Below, in pieces: positions 1 through 8,446 of a stretch of DNA of 64,000 nucleotides. Source of the DNA: UBA6623 sp965248235 (GTDB lineage Bacteria > Acidobacteriota > Terriglobia > Bryobacterales > UBA6623). Position 1 is the stretch's first letter; each line of letters opens with the position of its first letter. A program made the translations under genes and the position numbers. The notes below the pieces were generated by a model. It was given only the letters and a program-made list of their open reading frames with translations. It had not been told where the DNA came from and did not search any database. The stretch spans positions 310,001 to 374,000 of the forward strand of contig CBDFIU010000003.1 in assembly GCA_965248235.1 (NCBI GenBank). Reading direction: 5' to 3'.

Positions 1-1
1 T

Positions 2-64
2 TGGGAGGGATTCGGCTATCACATGTACGGCGACCCCTTCCGCGAACAACGATTCCGCCGCTGA
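2..64 (+). CDS. C-terminal tail of a gene entering from the left (partial)
   Basis: An open frame runs in from the window edge and ends at a TGA at 62-64. It gives a 20-residue tail, WEGFGYHMYGDPFREQRFRR, whose aromatic and charged composition looks like coding sequence. It converges with the methyltransferase that ends at 107. Only the tail is visible, so the family cannot be named. Confidence 0.35.
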   Translation, partial: WEGFGYHMYGDPFREQRFRR

Positions 65-106
65 GCGAAAACCCCGCGCGGCCGGCAATCCCGTCTGCGG
101 CGCCGC

Positions 107-1093
107 TCACGGTTCACGGCCCATCAGCCGTCTCAACGCCCGCCGCAAAGGCCCCGGCGACGCGGCCCCATGGGGCGGGGACGCGCTTGGACCGGCCGCA
201 CCCGCCAGGCAGCGTTCGGCGAACGCCTTCGCGATGGCGCGCGCGTCAACGGCTTGCGGTTCGTTGGCCCGCGATACACCGTCCCCTGCCTCGCCCTTGC
301 GCGCCAACGCCCGCAACGTCCAGGGATGCGGCGCTTCTTCCCCCTTCTTCCAGGTCACGATCTCGAAACCATGTTGGCGCAGCAGATTGCCGAGCGTCGC
401 GGTCGAGAAATGATAGACGTGGGCGATGTGGAGGTTCCAAATGCCGGGCTTTTCACCCTCGGCGTCGGGCACATCGAGGAAGAGCAGGCCGCCGGGCTTG
501 AGCAGGTCGCGAACCGTGCCGAGAAATAGCGCGGGGTCGAGCAAGTGCTCGAGGACGTGATTGGCGGCGACGAAGTCGAACTGCTCGGGCGAGCGTTCGA
601 CGAGGTCTTCGATCTCGCCGATCGTTATATTTTGGAGCCCGTAGTAGGACCGCGCGAACTCGGCGAACTCGGCATTCGTCTCGACGCCGTGCATGGCCCA
701 GGCGGGACGCCGCTGTTGGAGGAAAGCGAGGAAAGTGCCTTCCGAACAACCGGCATCGAGGGCCATGCCCGATTCAGGAAGAAAGGGCGCGAGGAACTCC
801 ATATTGCGCCCGTGCCGGCCCTCGATCCAAGGCCGTTTGACCCAGGCTTCATCGGGCCGCGAGACCTTCTTATAGAACTGCCGGTAGTGGTTGCGGTAAA
901 AGTCGGAGAACCATTCGGCCGAGGGTCGCGGACTGGTGAAGACGAGTCCGCAGCCGGCGCAGACGACGGTGCGAATCCCCATGCCGTAGCGATCGCCGCG
1001 GCACGCGGGGAGCGACTCGGCGGAGCCGCACCCCGCGCAGGGGACTTCGGTTTTGGGGACGTGCTTGTAGTCGGCGGCGAGCATGGTCGCCAC
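107..1093 (-). CDS. SAM-dependent class I methyltransferase with N-terminal zinc-binding cysteines
   Basis: The 328-residue product starts with two CxxC pairs (CAGC near residue 19 and CAGC near 46), typical of the zinc-binding head of sugar or cofactor C-methyltransferase-like proteins. A Rossmann methyltransferase domain follows, with motif I ALDAGCSEGTF near residue 112, an acidic NHVLEHLLDP segment near 200 and the post-motif KPGGLLFLDVPD. These features give a methyl transfer role from S-adenosylmethionine, in the cytosol; the acceptor is unknown. Related proteins often sit in surface-polysaccharide or secondary-metabolite loci, but no such partners lie nearby. The tail after about residue 270 is Ala/Pro-rich and probably disordered. 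The ATG at 1093 keeps the first cysteine pair close to the N terminus, as usual for the family. Confidence 0.8.
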   Translation of the reverse strand: MATMLAADYKHVPKTEVPCAGCGSAESLPACRGDRYGMGIRTVVCAGCGLVFTSPRPSAEWFSDFYRNHYRQFYKKVSRPDEAWVKRPWIEGRHGRNMEFLAPFLPESGMALDAGCSEGTFLAFLQQRRPAWAMHGVETNAEFAEFARSYYGLQNITIGEIEDLVERSPEQFDFVAANHVLEHLLDPALFLGTVRDLLKPGGLLFLDVPDAEGEKPGIWNLHIAHVYHFSTATLGNLLRQHGFEIVTWKKGEEAPHPWTLRALARKGEAGDGVSRANEPQAVDARAIAKAFAERCLAGAAGPSASPPHGAASPGPLRRALRRLMGREP

Positions 1094-1153
1094 TCAGTTT
1101 ACAAAGGGCGGCGGCCTCGCGATTCCGGTTGAGAGCCGGATCGGCCCCCGCCG

Positions 1154-1537
1154 TCAGCACAGTTCCATGATGATGTCGTCGCCGTGAAACTGTGGATTGA
1201 CCACGGCCTCTTCGCCGTCGCCCGAGCAATGGGCCCCGAGGTCAAGGCTTGCCGGCAGATTGGCGGCGGTCAGACCGAGCTTCTGATGGGCATCGCCCGC
1301 AACCGTGAAACGGGCGCTTGCGTTTCCGTTCCCGGGTTGTGAACTCTCGAGAACGAGCTCATTGGGGGGCCTAGGGGTAAGGATCATCTGAACCCTGTTT
1401 CCGAACCTCAGCGTCACTTTGGTCTGTGGGCCGGCGCTGAAGACGACTGCGTCGGCCGGTCTCACGCCCACTCTGGGTGGCAGCGTAATGCTGCACGTTC
1501 CGTTATCGTGTCGAAACCTAATGTTCCTTTGCGGCAT
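1154..1537 (-). CDS. Hypothetical 127-residue protein
   Basis: I do not recognise this gene. The 127-residue product lacks a signal peptide and transmembrane segments. It alternates short hydrophobic strands (VVFSAG, VTLRFG, RVQMILTP) in a pattern that suggests a small beta-sandwich. It lies 31 bp downstream of the kinase gene on the same strand and could be its last operon member. It ends in a cysteine, with two others (near residues 14 and 104). It could equally be an independent gene. Confidence 0.5.
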   Translation of the reverse strand: MPQRNIRFRHDNGTCSITLPPRVGVRPADAVVFSAGPQTKVTLRFGNRVQMILTPRPPNELVLESSQPGNGNASARFTVAGDAHQKLGLTAANLPASLDLGAHCSGDGEEAVVNPQFHGDDIIMELC

Positions 1538-1568
1538 AGCATCTCCTTTTCTATCTGCTTACGAACAC

Positions 1569-3827
1569 CTATTGGCTTGTCAGCTCCCGGAAGCGCGGGT
1601 CTTTGAGTAAATCGAGCAAATCCGGGTTGTTAGAGATCTCCGGGGGCGACCAGCCGCGCTCGACGGCGAGCCCGAACAGCTCCAAGGCTCGATCCCGATC
1701 AGCCAACATCTCATAAGTCGTCGCCGCGGCCGTGATCTCGGAAACATCGGCCCAGCCCTTTTCCTCGGCGAGTCGCAGGATTCGGCGTGCATCTTCAGGG
1801 CGAGAGAGTCGAACGTAGCCGCGCGCGAGCCGCGTGATCGCTTCCAAGTCGGAGGGGTTTACCTCGAGCACGGCTTCGGCGAGTTCCGCGGCCCGCTCGA
1901 AGGCCCGCTGCGATTCATCGGTGAGAATGCCGCCCCGCCGGTACAGCGCCGACGCGTAGATGCTCCAAAGTCCGTAGTCGTGGTCGTTGAGGGCGAGCGC
2001 CCGGCGATACATGGCCGCGGCCTTTTCGTAATCGCCGCTCTGCCTCAGCAACGTTCCCAAGTTCGCCAGAGCCGAATAGCGCGGCTCGATGGCGATGGAG
2101 CGTTCGTACATCTCGCGGGCTCCTTCGCGGTCGTCGAGGCGATAGAGCAGGCCGCCGAGATTGACGTACCCCTGGGCGTTGTCGGGAGTCAGCTCGACCA
2201 CGCGTCGAAACGGCGCGACGGCGTCTTGGTAGCGGCCGAGGCGGTAGTAGAACGCCCCGAGGCCGCGAAAGCCATCCCAGTAAAGGGGCTGGATTTCAAT
2301 GGCTCTCTTGAGCGTCGTCTCGGCCTCGTCGAGTCGGTTCAACTCCTCATAAGCGCGTCCCAGCTCGCGATACACCTCGGCATTGCGGGGATCCAGGCGC
2401 AAGGCGGTTTCGAGGTCCGATACCGACTCCGCGGGCTTCCCGGTGCCGAAGTGGATGATCCCCAGCGTCAAGTGCGCAACGGCAAGACGGGTATCGAGCG
2501 CCAAGGCACGATCGCAGGCCTCGGTCGCGCGCTCTACGAAGGCCGATTCCTTGGTGTCGACATATTTGCGCCAATACGCTTTCCCAAGGGCGGCGTGGGC
2601 CGGCGCGTAGTGAGAGTCGCGCTCCAACGAGCGTTCGAACAGCTCGATCGCCATGTCGATGTTTTCCGACTTATGGCGGCGGGAAAGATACGAGACGCCT
2701 TGCACGTAGAATTCATGGGCGCCGGGCTCGACCACCCGGGCGGCGGCCGACTCGATGAGCTCGCGGGCGGGCACTTCGACGCCCAGCAATTCCGCCAAAC
2801 GTATCACGGAGCGGTCTTGCAGCCCCAGCGTGTCTCCGAGGCGGCCCTCGAGAACCGCCGAATCAAGTTGCCGCATCGTGGCGGTATCGACGACGTTGAG
2901 CGTCAGCCGGATGGAAGACCCCGACATCTGCATGCTGCCGCCGACGGTTCGCGACGCGCCGAGTTGTTCCCGCGCTTCGCTGGGGCTCTTGATCTCGCGA
3001 AACCGAACTTCGTCGGCCGGCGCGACGAAAAATAATTTCTGGACGCCCTCTAGGCGGGACAATTCGCTCGTGACGACTTCGCGTAGGCCATCGCTCAAAG
3101 CTTGCGAGGTCGGGTCGCTTCCGATGGTGTTGAACGGCAGCACGGCTAGATGTTGTTTCCGGGGCACTGTCAGGAGCCCTACCCATTGGCGCGCCGTTTC
3201 CGGCAGAAAAGGGACAACAGCCGCTCCGGCGGCCAGCAAGACCCCGGCGACAAGCGCGGCAACAGCGACATTGCGACGGCGGCGCTTGGCGACAGGCGCG
3301 GCCACGGCCCCGCTATCGAAGCGCCCCGTGCCGGCGGTTTCGGCCAGGGCTTGGGAAAATTCGCCGATCGTGGAGAATCGAGCCGCCGGGTCGGTCGCCA
3401 GGCAGCGTTCGATGACCGCGATGTGGTCTTGCGGCAGGTCGGGGCGGCGATCACGGAGTCTCTCGATCTCTCCCCGGCGGTGAGCTTGCCGCAAACCGGT
3501 GACGGTCGTGCTGTCAACCGGGAAAGCGCCGGTCACAAGGTGGTATTGGAGGACGCCGAGCGCATAGATGTCGCTGTAGACGGCCGCGGGCTGCCCTTCA
3601 AAGAGCTCGGGAGCCATATAGTGAGGCGTTCCGGCGGCAATCGTATGTTCGGCGTCGCCGGGCGATTGTTCCTGTCCGAGCCCGAAATCCATCAGGACGA
3701 TCCGCCCGCCCTGCTCCCGCATCACATTCTGCGCCTTGATATCCCGGTGTATCAGCCCGGCCCCGTGCACGGCCGCGACGGCCTGACAAATATCGAGCCC
3801 GATCACAACGGCTTCACGGGCGCTCAT
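1569..3827 (-). CDS. Ser/Thr kinase C-terminal portion: catalytic C-lobe, transmembrane helix, TolB-like domain and TPRs (split from its N-lobe)
   Basis: From the ATG at 3825-3827 the 752-residue product contains the kinase C-lobe: HRDIKAQNV (residues 27-35), DFG (47-49) and APE (72-74). One membrane helix follows (about 186-207, after KRRRR), then an extracytoplasmic segment starting LAVLPFNTIG that matches the TolB/FlgO-like region of acidobacterial kinases. At least seven tetratricopeptide repeats continue to the end. The glycine loop and catalytic lysine are missing here. They sit in the preceding gene, whose TGA overlaps this ATG as ATGA. One extra base in the GG or CCC run at 3828-3833 would fuse the two into the usual single chain. 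The pieces are therefore either translationally coupled halves, a recent frameshift or an assembly indel. The likely role is a membrane sensor kinase in an operon with the sigma factor. Confidence 0.8.
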   Translation of the reverse strand: MSAREAVVIGLDICQAVAAVHGAGLIHRDIKAQNVMREQGGRIVLMDFGLGQEQSPGDAEHTIAAGTPHYMAPELFEGQPAAVYSDIYALGVLQYHLVTGAFPVDSTTVTGLRQAHRRGEIERLRDRRPDLPQDHIAVIERCLATDPAARFSTIGEFSQALAETAGTGRFDSGAVAAPVAKRRRRNVAVAALVAGVLLAAGAAVVPFLPETARQWVGLLTVPRKQHLAVLPFNTIGSDPTSQALSDGLREVVTSELSRLEGVQKLFFVAPADEVRFREIKSPSEAREQLGASRTVGGSMQMSGSSIRLTLNVVDTATMRQLDSAVLEGRLGDTLGLQDRSVIRLAELLGVEVPARELIESAAARVVEPGAHEFYVQGVSYLSRRHKSENIDMAIELFERSLERDSHYAPAHAALGKAYWRKYVDTKESAFVERATEACDRALALDTRLAVAHLTLGIIHFGTGKPAESVSDLETALRLDPRNAEVYRELGRAYEELNRLDEAETTLKRAIEIQPLYWDGFRGLGAFYYRLGRYQDAVAPFRRVVELTPDNAQGYVNLGGLLYRLDDREGAREMYERSIAIEPRYSALANLGTLLRQSGDYEKAAAMYRRALALNDHDYGLWSIYASALYRRGGILTDESQRAFERAAELAEAVLEVNPSDLEAITRLARGYVRLSRPEDARRILRLAEEKGWADVSEITAAATTYEMLADRDRALELFGLAVERGWSPPEISNNPDLLDLLKDPRFRELTSQ

Positions 3828-4627
3828 GGGACCTGTTCCCGCAAGATCTCTTCGAGAGTGCGGCCGCGAATAAACTCCATCCACAGCCCCACGCGACCGG
3901 AGTGGGAGCTTACGCCGTGTACGACGACGACGTTGGGGTGACGGATGCGGGCCAGCATGCGCGCCTCGTGAAACTTCGAGGAGCCCAGCCCGCTTGGCGG
4001 CGTCATCACCGAGGCGATGAGCTTCAGGGCGACCTCTCTTTCGAGCGTCGGATCCCAGGCGCGGTAGACCGTGCCGAAGCCGCCCTCGCCAAGCTTTTCA
4101 AGGATCTCGAGGTGACCCCAGTGGCGGCGGTCCGCCGACGACTTGCGAGGGGAGGTCTTATCGCCCTCGGTCGGCGACTCCAGCGGGGGTCGCAGCGCGC
4201 CACCGCCGGCACCGGCCCCCGAACGATTCCAAAGCAGGCCGGAGGCGGATTTCAACTGTAAAAATGCGCTCCGAAAGACGGCCGAAACGCCGCCTGTTTC
4301 CAGGCCTTCGCGCTCGCCGCGTACCGACTTGCCGGCGGTTGGGTCGGCTTCGCCGGTTCCCTCGCGTGACGGACTCAGAGGGCCGCCCGTTGGGGGGAGC
4401 CCTCCCGCGCCGGCCGCGGCGGCTTGGGCTTTGCGGCGCCTCCGCCAGACCGGCTCGTCGAGAAAGCTGTCGGCTTGCTTATGCTCGCGCAACAGCGACT
4501 CGACTTGTTCCCGCAAAGCGGTGTCGGGGCCGCAAGCCTCGTCAAGAAAGCTCGGCCAAGTTTCGCTATCGCGCTCGATGGCGGCTTCGAAAACCCGCTT
4601 GGCTTGCCGGTATCGCCTGGTGGTCAT
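3824..4627 (-). CDS. Ser/Thr kinase N-terminal portion (N-lobe only)
   Basis: The 267-residue product begins with the helical leader found ahead of acidobacterial kinases (RQAKRVFEAAIERD ... FLDEACGPD ... EQVESLLREH, residues 7-50). A low-complexity linker of about 110 residues, longer than usual, follows. Then comes the kinase N-lobe with glycine loop GEGGFG (180-185), catalytic lysine K202 in VALKL and hinge LWMEFIRGRTLEEIL (about 248-262). It stops at TGA 3824-3826, just before the C-lobe. Alone it cannot be an active kinase. The ATG at 4625-4627 was chosen because it begins the family leader and overlaps (ATGA) the original stop of the sigma factor frame at 4624-4626. That overlap shows the ancestral operon was sigma factor followed directly by kinase. 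Confidence 0.8.
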   Translation of the reverse strand: MTTRRYRQAKRVFEAAIERDSETWPSFLDEACGPDTALREQVESLLREHKQADSFLDEPVWRRRRKAQAAAAGAGGLPPTGGPLSPSREGTGEADPTAGKSVRGEREGLETGGVSAVFRSAFLQLKSASGLLWNRSGAGAGGGALRPPLESPTEGDKTSPRKSSADRRHWGHLEILEKLGEGGFGTVYRAWDPTLEREVALKLIASVMTPPSGLGSSKFHEARMLARIRHPNVVVVHGVSSHSGRVGLWMEFIRGRTLEEILREQVP

Positions 4628-4677
4628 GGGCGCGACCCCGGTCGAATTTCCGCTCGCAGCCAAGCACGCGCCATGGC

Positions 4678-5202
4678 CTACTCGCGTTTCACCGTGCGGG
4701 CGGAAACACCCAGCACTTCGGCGGTTTCTTCAATCGTCAATCCGCCGAAATAGCGCAACTCGACGATGCGGCTTTGGCGGGCATCGAGCAACTTCAGCCC
4801 GGTTAGAGCCGCATCGAGCTCAATCAATTCTTCCGATTCGCGATCGGAAAGCCCGACCAACTCTTCGTCGAGAGGGAGGTTTTCCCGTCCTCCGCCACGT
4901 TTCTCGCGCAGCCGCTTACGGGCGTGATCCACGAGAATGCGCCGCATGATTCGAGAAGCGACGCCGATGAAATGCGCCCGCCCCTGCCAATCGACATCGC
5001 GCTGATTGACAAGTTTCACGTAAGCTTCGTGAACCAGGGCCGTGGGTTGCAGCGTGTGGCCGATGCGTTCGTGGCGGAGGTGGCGGCGGGCAACCCGACG
5101 CAGTTCGTCATAGACGAGCGGAAGTAGCTGATCGGCGGCGTCTTTTTTGCCGTTCGCTAACTCCGCGAGTAAGAGAGTGACATCTCCCGTAGCGGCCGCC
5201 AT
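4678..5202 (-). CDS. ECF-type sigma factor, truncated by an in-frame TAG
   Basis: The 174-residue product has ECF sigma region 2 (LLPLVYDELRRVARRHL, residues 26-42, through HARKRLREKR) and region 4 (DARQSRIVELRYFGGL, then ETAEVLGVSARTVKRE). It resembles the sigma-70 type regularly paired with Ser/Thr kinases in Acidobacteria. The frame is cut by TAG at 4678-4680, inside the recognition helix, where relatives carry Trp (KREW). Beyond the TAG the same frame continues for 17 family-like residues (AMARAWLRAEI...) and ends at TGA 4624-4626, overlapping the kinase start. A single G-to-A change of TGG explains the truncation, and the full protein would have 192 residues. As written, the DNA-binding helix is incomplete and the protein is probably impaired. 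Confidence 0.85.
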   Translation of the reverse strand: MAAATGDVTLLLAELANGKKDAADQLLPLVYDELRRVARRHLRHERIGHTLQPTALVHEAYVKLVNQRDVDWQGRAHFIGVASRIMRRILVDHARKRLREKRGGGRENLPLDEELVGLSDRESEELIELDAALTGLKLLDARQSRIVELRYFGGLTIEETAEVLGVSARTVKRE

Positions 5203-5395
5203 AACTTAAGAAACCGCGACTATTGTAGATGCACGCGAATCCAGTTTACAACACAAAGCGCCGAAAATTTATAGGTTTCGGACCGAATCTACCGCGGTCC
5301 AGCGCATTCCGGGGGGGAGAATCACGAAAAAAATGCCTTTTCCGCGTATCCAGTGGAAAGGTCGAGCCAAGCCGAGCGGTCGGCCGGCAAACGGC

Positions 5396-5638
5396 CTAAG
5401 GGTCGGACTGCTCGGGGTGGATCTCGCCGTTGACGAGTTGAAACCCGGTCGAATGTAGGCTGTCGGCGGAACAAACCAGGGAGGGATCGCCCGAATCGCC
5501 TCGAAGTTCCGGCTCGGCGACGCCGAAATCGGGCTCGCCGGGGTCGACGACCCAGACGATCTTGCCGCGAAATCGCACCTTTACTTCGAGTTGGGCGCCG
5601 CAGGCGCGGCAAACAATTTCGTTGTGGTCGCCGTTCAC
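5396..5638 (-). CDS. Small CxxC (zinc-ribbon-like) protein, copy 1
   Basis: The 80-residue protein starts at GTG 5638. It has a CRAC pair at residues 10-13 and a third cysteine in LVCSADSLHSTGF, a layout that could hold a metal ion, although only three cysteines are visible. It is almost identical to copy 2 at 8447-8677 and differs mainly at the C terminus (EQSDP here, A there). Its upstream partner, a sugar-binding protein gene, is absent: the repeat ends just above the start and an IS1595 element begins 17 bp from the GTG. Copy 1 has therefore lost its original translation signals and may not be expressed. I do not recognise the family and assign no function. Confidence 0.55.
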   Translation of the reverse strand: MNGDHNEIVCRACGAQLEVKVRFRGKIVWVVDPGEPDFGVAEPELRGDSGDPSLVCSADSLHSTGFQLVNGEIHPEQSDP

Positions 5639-5654
5639 TTGAGGTATTGATCTA
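5413..5654. repeat. Left direct repeat (copy 1, interrupted at its right end by an IS)
   Basis: This 242-bp block matches 8452-8693 at a constant offset of 3039 bp. I found one mismatch (G at 5555, A at 8594). The match resumes after the IS at 6691-6701 (TTGATCTAAAT), so the original repeat was about 245 bp. It covers almost all of the small CxxC protein gene. Confidence 0.9.
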
Positions 5655-6690
5655 GATGGGTATTTACTTGACTCAGGTATTGGGAAATAGCCCCTACATG
5701 TTGTGGTCGTCCGTAGCGCGTGTCGCGGTGCCTCCGACCAGCGATTTGTAGGGTGCCGGTGGCACGGCGACGGCCTGTTGAACCAGGCGGTAAAAGAGCT
5801 TGCCTCGACTTCTGGACTTGCGGCGGTTGAAGCGGAAGGCGAATTCGTCGAGGTAGGAGTCGAGATGCTCGTGACTGACCGCTCCTTGATGCGTGCCCAG
5901 TATCCAGCGCTTCACTAACGACACCACGCGGTGCACCCGGGGGAGCAGTTTCGAGGCGCGCGCCGGTTGCCCCTCCAGGTAGCTCACCTCGTGGCGATAG
6001 CCGTCGCCTTCGAGCGGTTCGTATCCCAGCCAACCGTCGGTATGGACCACGCTGCCGGGTTCGATCGACTCGCCGACGAAGGCCATCAAGCTGTCCCCGG
6101 AGGCGTTGGGAATGGTGCGTATCCGAACCCGCCCGATGCCGGCACCATCTTCCTCGGCCGCTACTACAATCAGCGCCTTAGCGTCGGTTTGGCGACCGCG
6201 CACGCCCTCCTCCAAGCCTCCTAAGTAAGTCTCGTCAACCTCCACGCGCCCGCTGAGCCGATCGCGTCCGGGCCGCACCATGGCGCGCCGGAGCTTATGC
6301 AACCAAGTCCAGGCCGTTTTGTAGCTGCCCAGGCCCAACACCCGCTGCAAGCCCAGCGCGCTCGCCCCGTTCTTCTGGCTCGTGAGCCACCACATGGCTC
6401 GAAACCAACTCTGGAGGGGTTGGCGGGTGTCTTGAAATATTGTGCCCGCCGTTGGAGAAGCTTGATGCCCGCAGCCGGCGCACTCCAGCAGCGCTGTCCG
6501 CACCGCCCACGCTTTGTCGTGCCCGCATCGCGGACAACGAAAACCCTCCGGCCAGCGGAGTTGACACAGATACTCTCGACAGGCCTGCTCGGTGGCGAAA
6601 CGCGCCTCGAACTCGGCCAGATTCCGAGGATAATCTTCCATTTCCCCGATCCTACATCTTGTGGTCACCTGAGTCAAGTAAATACCCATC
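5655..6690 (-). mobile_element. IS1595-family insertion sequence, copy 1 (1036 bp)
   Basis: The element has inverted ends beginning GATGGGTATTTACTTGACTC at 5655 and at 6690 in reverse, with the match extending to 24 bp. It is flanked by the 8-bp target duplication TTGATCTA (5647-5654 and 6691-6698). The ends, the duplication length and the transposase type agree with IS1595 (ISXO2-like). Two further copies at 58911 and 60000 confirm the boundaries. This copy inserted into the left direct repeat after the repeat had formed, because the repeat sequence continues on both sides. Confidence 0.95.
5694..6641 (-). CDS. IS1595-family (ISXO2-like) transposase, intact
   Basis: From ATG 6641 the product is 315 residues. 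It has an N-terminal zinc ribbon (FRCPRCGHDKAW ... CAGCGHQ) and a helical linker. The DDE nuclease domain follows, with VDETYLGGLEEG as the first acidic motif, HTDGWLGY for the second, and a late segment RRKSRSRGKLFYRLVQQAV. The frame stays open to 6689 inside the terminal repeat. The ATG at 6641 is preferred because it follows a GGGGA purine run and lies just inside the element, and the family usually starts there. The enzyme catalyses cut-and-insert transposition of its own element. Confidence 0.9.
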   Translation of the reverse strand: MEDYPRNLAEFEARFATEQACREYLCQLRWPEGFRCPRCGHDKAWAVRTALLECAGCGHQASPTAGTIFQDTRQPLQSWFRAMWWLTSQKNGASALGLQRVLGLGSYKTAWTWLHKLRRAMVRPGRDRLSGRVEVDETYLGGLEEGVRGRQTDAKALIVVAAEEDGAGIGRVRIRTIPNASGDSLMAFVGESIEPGSVVHTDGWLGYEPLEGDGYRHEVSYLEGQPARASKLLPRVHRVVSLVKRWILGTHQGAVSHEHLDSYLDEFAFRFNRRKSRSRGKLFYRLVQQAVAVPPAPYKSLVGGTATRATDDHNM

Positions 6691-6769
6691 TTGATCTAAA
6701 TGAGAGCGCAAGATGGCCCGTTGAACGCCGGAACCGCGCGTTAGTTATACGAGAGGAGGTTCATCGACG

Positions 6770-8329
6770 ATGGCACACGAGAGGGGAACGAAGAAAGTGG
6801 CGCCGGGGTTAAGGCGAATCGGACTTGGCACGTCAGCACTGGTCGGTATGGCTTTGCTTGCCGCGTTTCTCATCCAAGCTCAGCCGACCTCGCGATCGAG
6901 TTCCGCCGGTCCCAGCCCTATTGAGCGAATTCAATCTCTAGTCGCTGAAGCGACGGAAACCATCGGCGGTTGGGAGCAACGCGCAACGGTTTGCCTCGTT
7001 CTGGCAGCCATCGTCATCGCGTTTGGTCTGATCAGCGCGGCAATGCTGGGATCCGGAGGCAAACTCGTCAAAATCGTGCGTGTCCTATTGGGCGTGTTCG
7101 TAAGCCTCATAACCTTTTTGTCGGACACGATGTATCCGGAAGGATACAGGACCCTCAAAGACCGTGCCAGCGTCGCGAAGAGCTACGTGAGAAAAATAGA
7201 GTTCCGTCTGGCGGACTACGACGCAGCAGCCCCAGCCGACATTCGGCAGGAGTGGCGCGACGAAATCCATTCTTTGTTGGAAAAAATCTACGATCTAGAG
7301 CGTACGGGCATCGAAGTGTCTTCCTTGCCGGACCTAAGCATGATCGCATATGCCCAGACGCGAGAGCCGGATCGGATCTCCACCCCGCCTCAGAACCAAG
7401 AGGGGCTCTATTTTGTCGGTATCTTTTCCAGTGACTCGCTAAAGCAGGCCAAAGACGAAAGCGCGAACAATGCAGTCGAACTCGCAGTCGAGCACATCTC
7501 CAAAGGGGTTTCGTTGCCGGGATTGACCAACACGGCACTCAACGATTACGTCCGGAAGTCGTCGCAGATCGAGGATTCCTACCTGACCTTCGATCGGCAA
7601 ACGAAATCAGTGCGCTACTTCACCTTGCTGCGGCTCAACAAGAAATTCGCTGACCGGAGAGCCGTCGAAATCTTCGGCGGAGGAACCCTGACGGCCGGCA
7701 ACACGGCAACGCAGGTTCGCCCGGGCTGGTGGCGCTGGACAACGTATGTTTCGGGTCCCGACGAGTTGCTCGACGAGATCGAATGCGTAGAATACACGCT
7801 TCATCGAACGTTTCCAGAGCCTGTGAGAAAGGTATGCAAGAGAGGCGACGGCTTGTTCGCCTTTCCGCTGACCACCGAGGGATGGGGAACTTTCGAGATC
7901 CCTATACGGGTTACTCGAAAGGATGGTCAGGAAGTTGAACTCTCTCATCAGCTTAGGTTCGATGCGGTTGGCGACTGCCGACAGATAGATGAGTTTACCC
8001 TGAGCCAGAGAACACTTTTCCGCCTAGCGGCGACCGATTTCCAGAGAAGCGTCTATGTTTATGTGGGCGATATCGACAAGGGTAAACCCACCAACGTCCA
8101 CGTTCTGGCGTCGACGCAGACGTTCTGGCGGCCCGGTCGCCTCTCGGAAAACGATTTTCGGGATCGGCTAGGCCGCCTTCGAGTGCAGCGCCACTGGCGA
8201 TTCGACGCTCGTGGGGTCGGTGACGACATCACGTTCGATTTCTCCGGCAAACGCTACCGGCTGATCGTGACCGGCGTCACATTGCAAAGCCCGGAAGATC
8301 AGATACGGCTGAAAATATGTCCAGGCTAG
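6770..8329 (+). CDS. Membrane protein with three N-terminal helices and a prokaryotic YEATS-like domain
   Basis: The 519-residue protein has three membrane helices (about residues 21-37, 73-94 and 98-118), then a charged helical region (125-180) and a long middle segment. A domain at about 318-398 contains IECVEYTLHRTFPEPVRKVC, GWGTFEIPI and a late LSHQLRFD. This is the strand pattern of prokaryotic YEATS (pYEATS) domains. A three-helix module linked to pYEATS is described in work on bacterial conflict and signalling systems, and this architecture fits it. The last 120 residues look like another beta domain that I do not recognise. Family knowledge suggests a membrane-anchored reader that senses a ligand or modified partner; no effector is visible beside it. 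A GAGGAGG site lies 10 bp before the ATG. The gene lies between two direct repeats and has lower GC (52-58% in lines counted by hand) than its neighbours, suggesting an acquired segment. Confidence 0.75.
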   Translation: MAHERGTKKVAPGLRRIGLGTSALVGMALLAAFLIQAQPTSRSSSAGPSPIERIQSLVAEATETIGGWEQRATVCLVLAAIVIAFGLISAAMLGSGGKLVKIVRVLLGVFVSLITFLSDTMYPEGYRTLKDRASVAKSYVRKIEFRLADYDAAAPADIRQEWRDEIHSLLEKIYDLERTGIEVSSLPDLSMIAYAQTREPDRISTPPQNQEGLYFVGIFSSDSLKQAKDESANNAVELAVEHISKGVSLPGLTNTALNDYVRKSSQIEDSYLTFDRQTKSVRYFTLLRLNKKFADRRAVEIFGGGTLTAGNTATQVRPGWWRWTTYVSGPDELLDEIECVEYTLHRTFPEPVRKVCKRGDGLFAFPLTTEGWGTFEIPIRVTRKDGQEVELSHQLRFDAVGDCRQIDEFTLSQRTLFRLAATDFQRSVYVYVGDIDKGKPTNVHVLASTQTFWRPGRLSENDFRDRLGRLRVQRHWRFDARGVGDDITFDFSGKRYRLIVTGVTLQSPEDQIRLKICPG

Positions 8330-8446
8330 ATATCTTTGGCGACTCCTTTGGTCAGCTATTGACGCGGTGCTGTGCGTTGGAAACATTCGCCTCCTCGGCA
8401 GCGGGAAAAAGAGTGTAGCCGTAGAATCGACGTGTATTTGGATCCG

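Noticed and set aside
1980..3035. Long plus-strand open frame of 351 codons opposite the kinase TPRs
   Set aside because: It is the shadow of a high-GC coding gene. The minus-strand frame has clear TPR and kinase motifs, while this one has none.
5635..6033. 132-codon minus-strand frame running from the IS into the repeat
   Set aside because: It reads the transposase region in a wrong frame and ends on the tail of the binding-protein gene copied in the repeat; it is not a gene.
6719..6750. TTGAAC and TTATAC spaced by 18 bases as a promoter of the YEATS-like gene
   Set aside because: The expected transcription start would fall on the ribosome site (6753-6759), which would remove it from the message. 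It is not listed as a promoter.
6715..6750. Integron attC-like half site (GCGTTAGTTATAC)
   Set aside because: The GTTRRRY core does not match (GTTAGTT), no second half is present and no integrase gene is visible.
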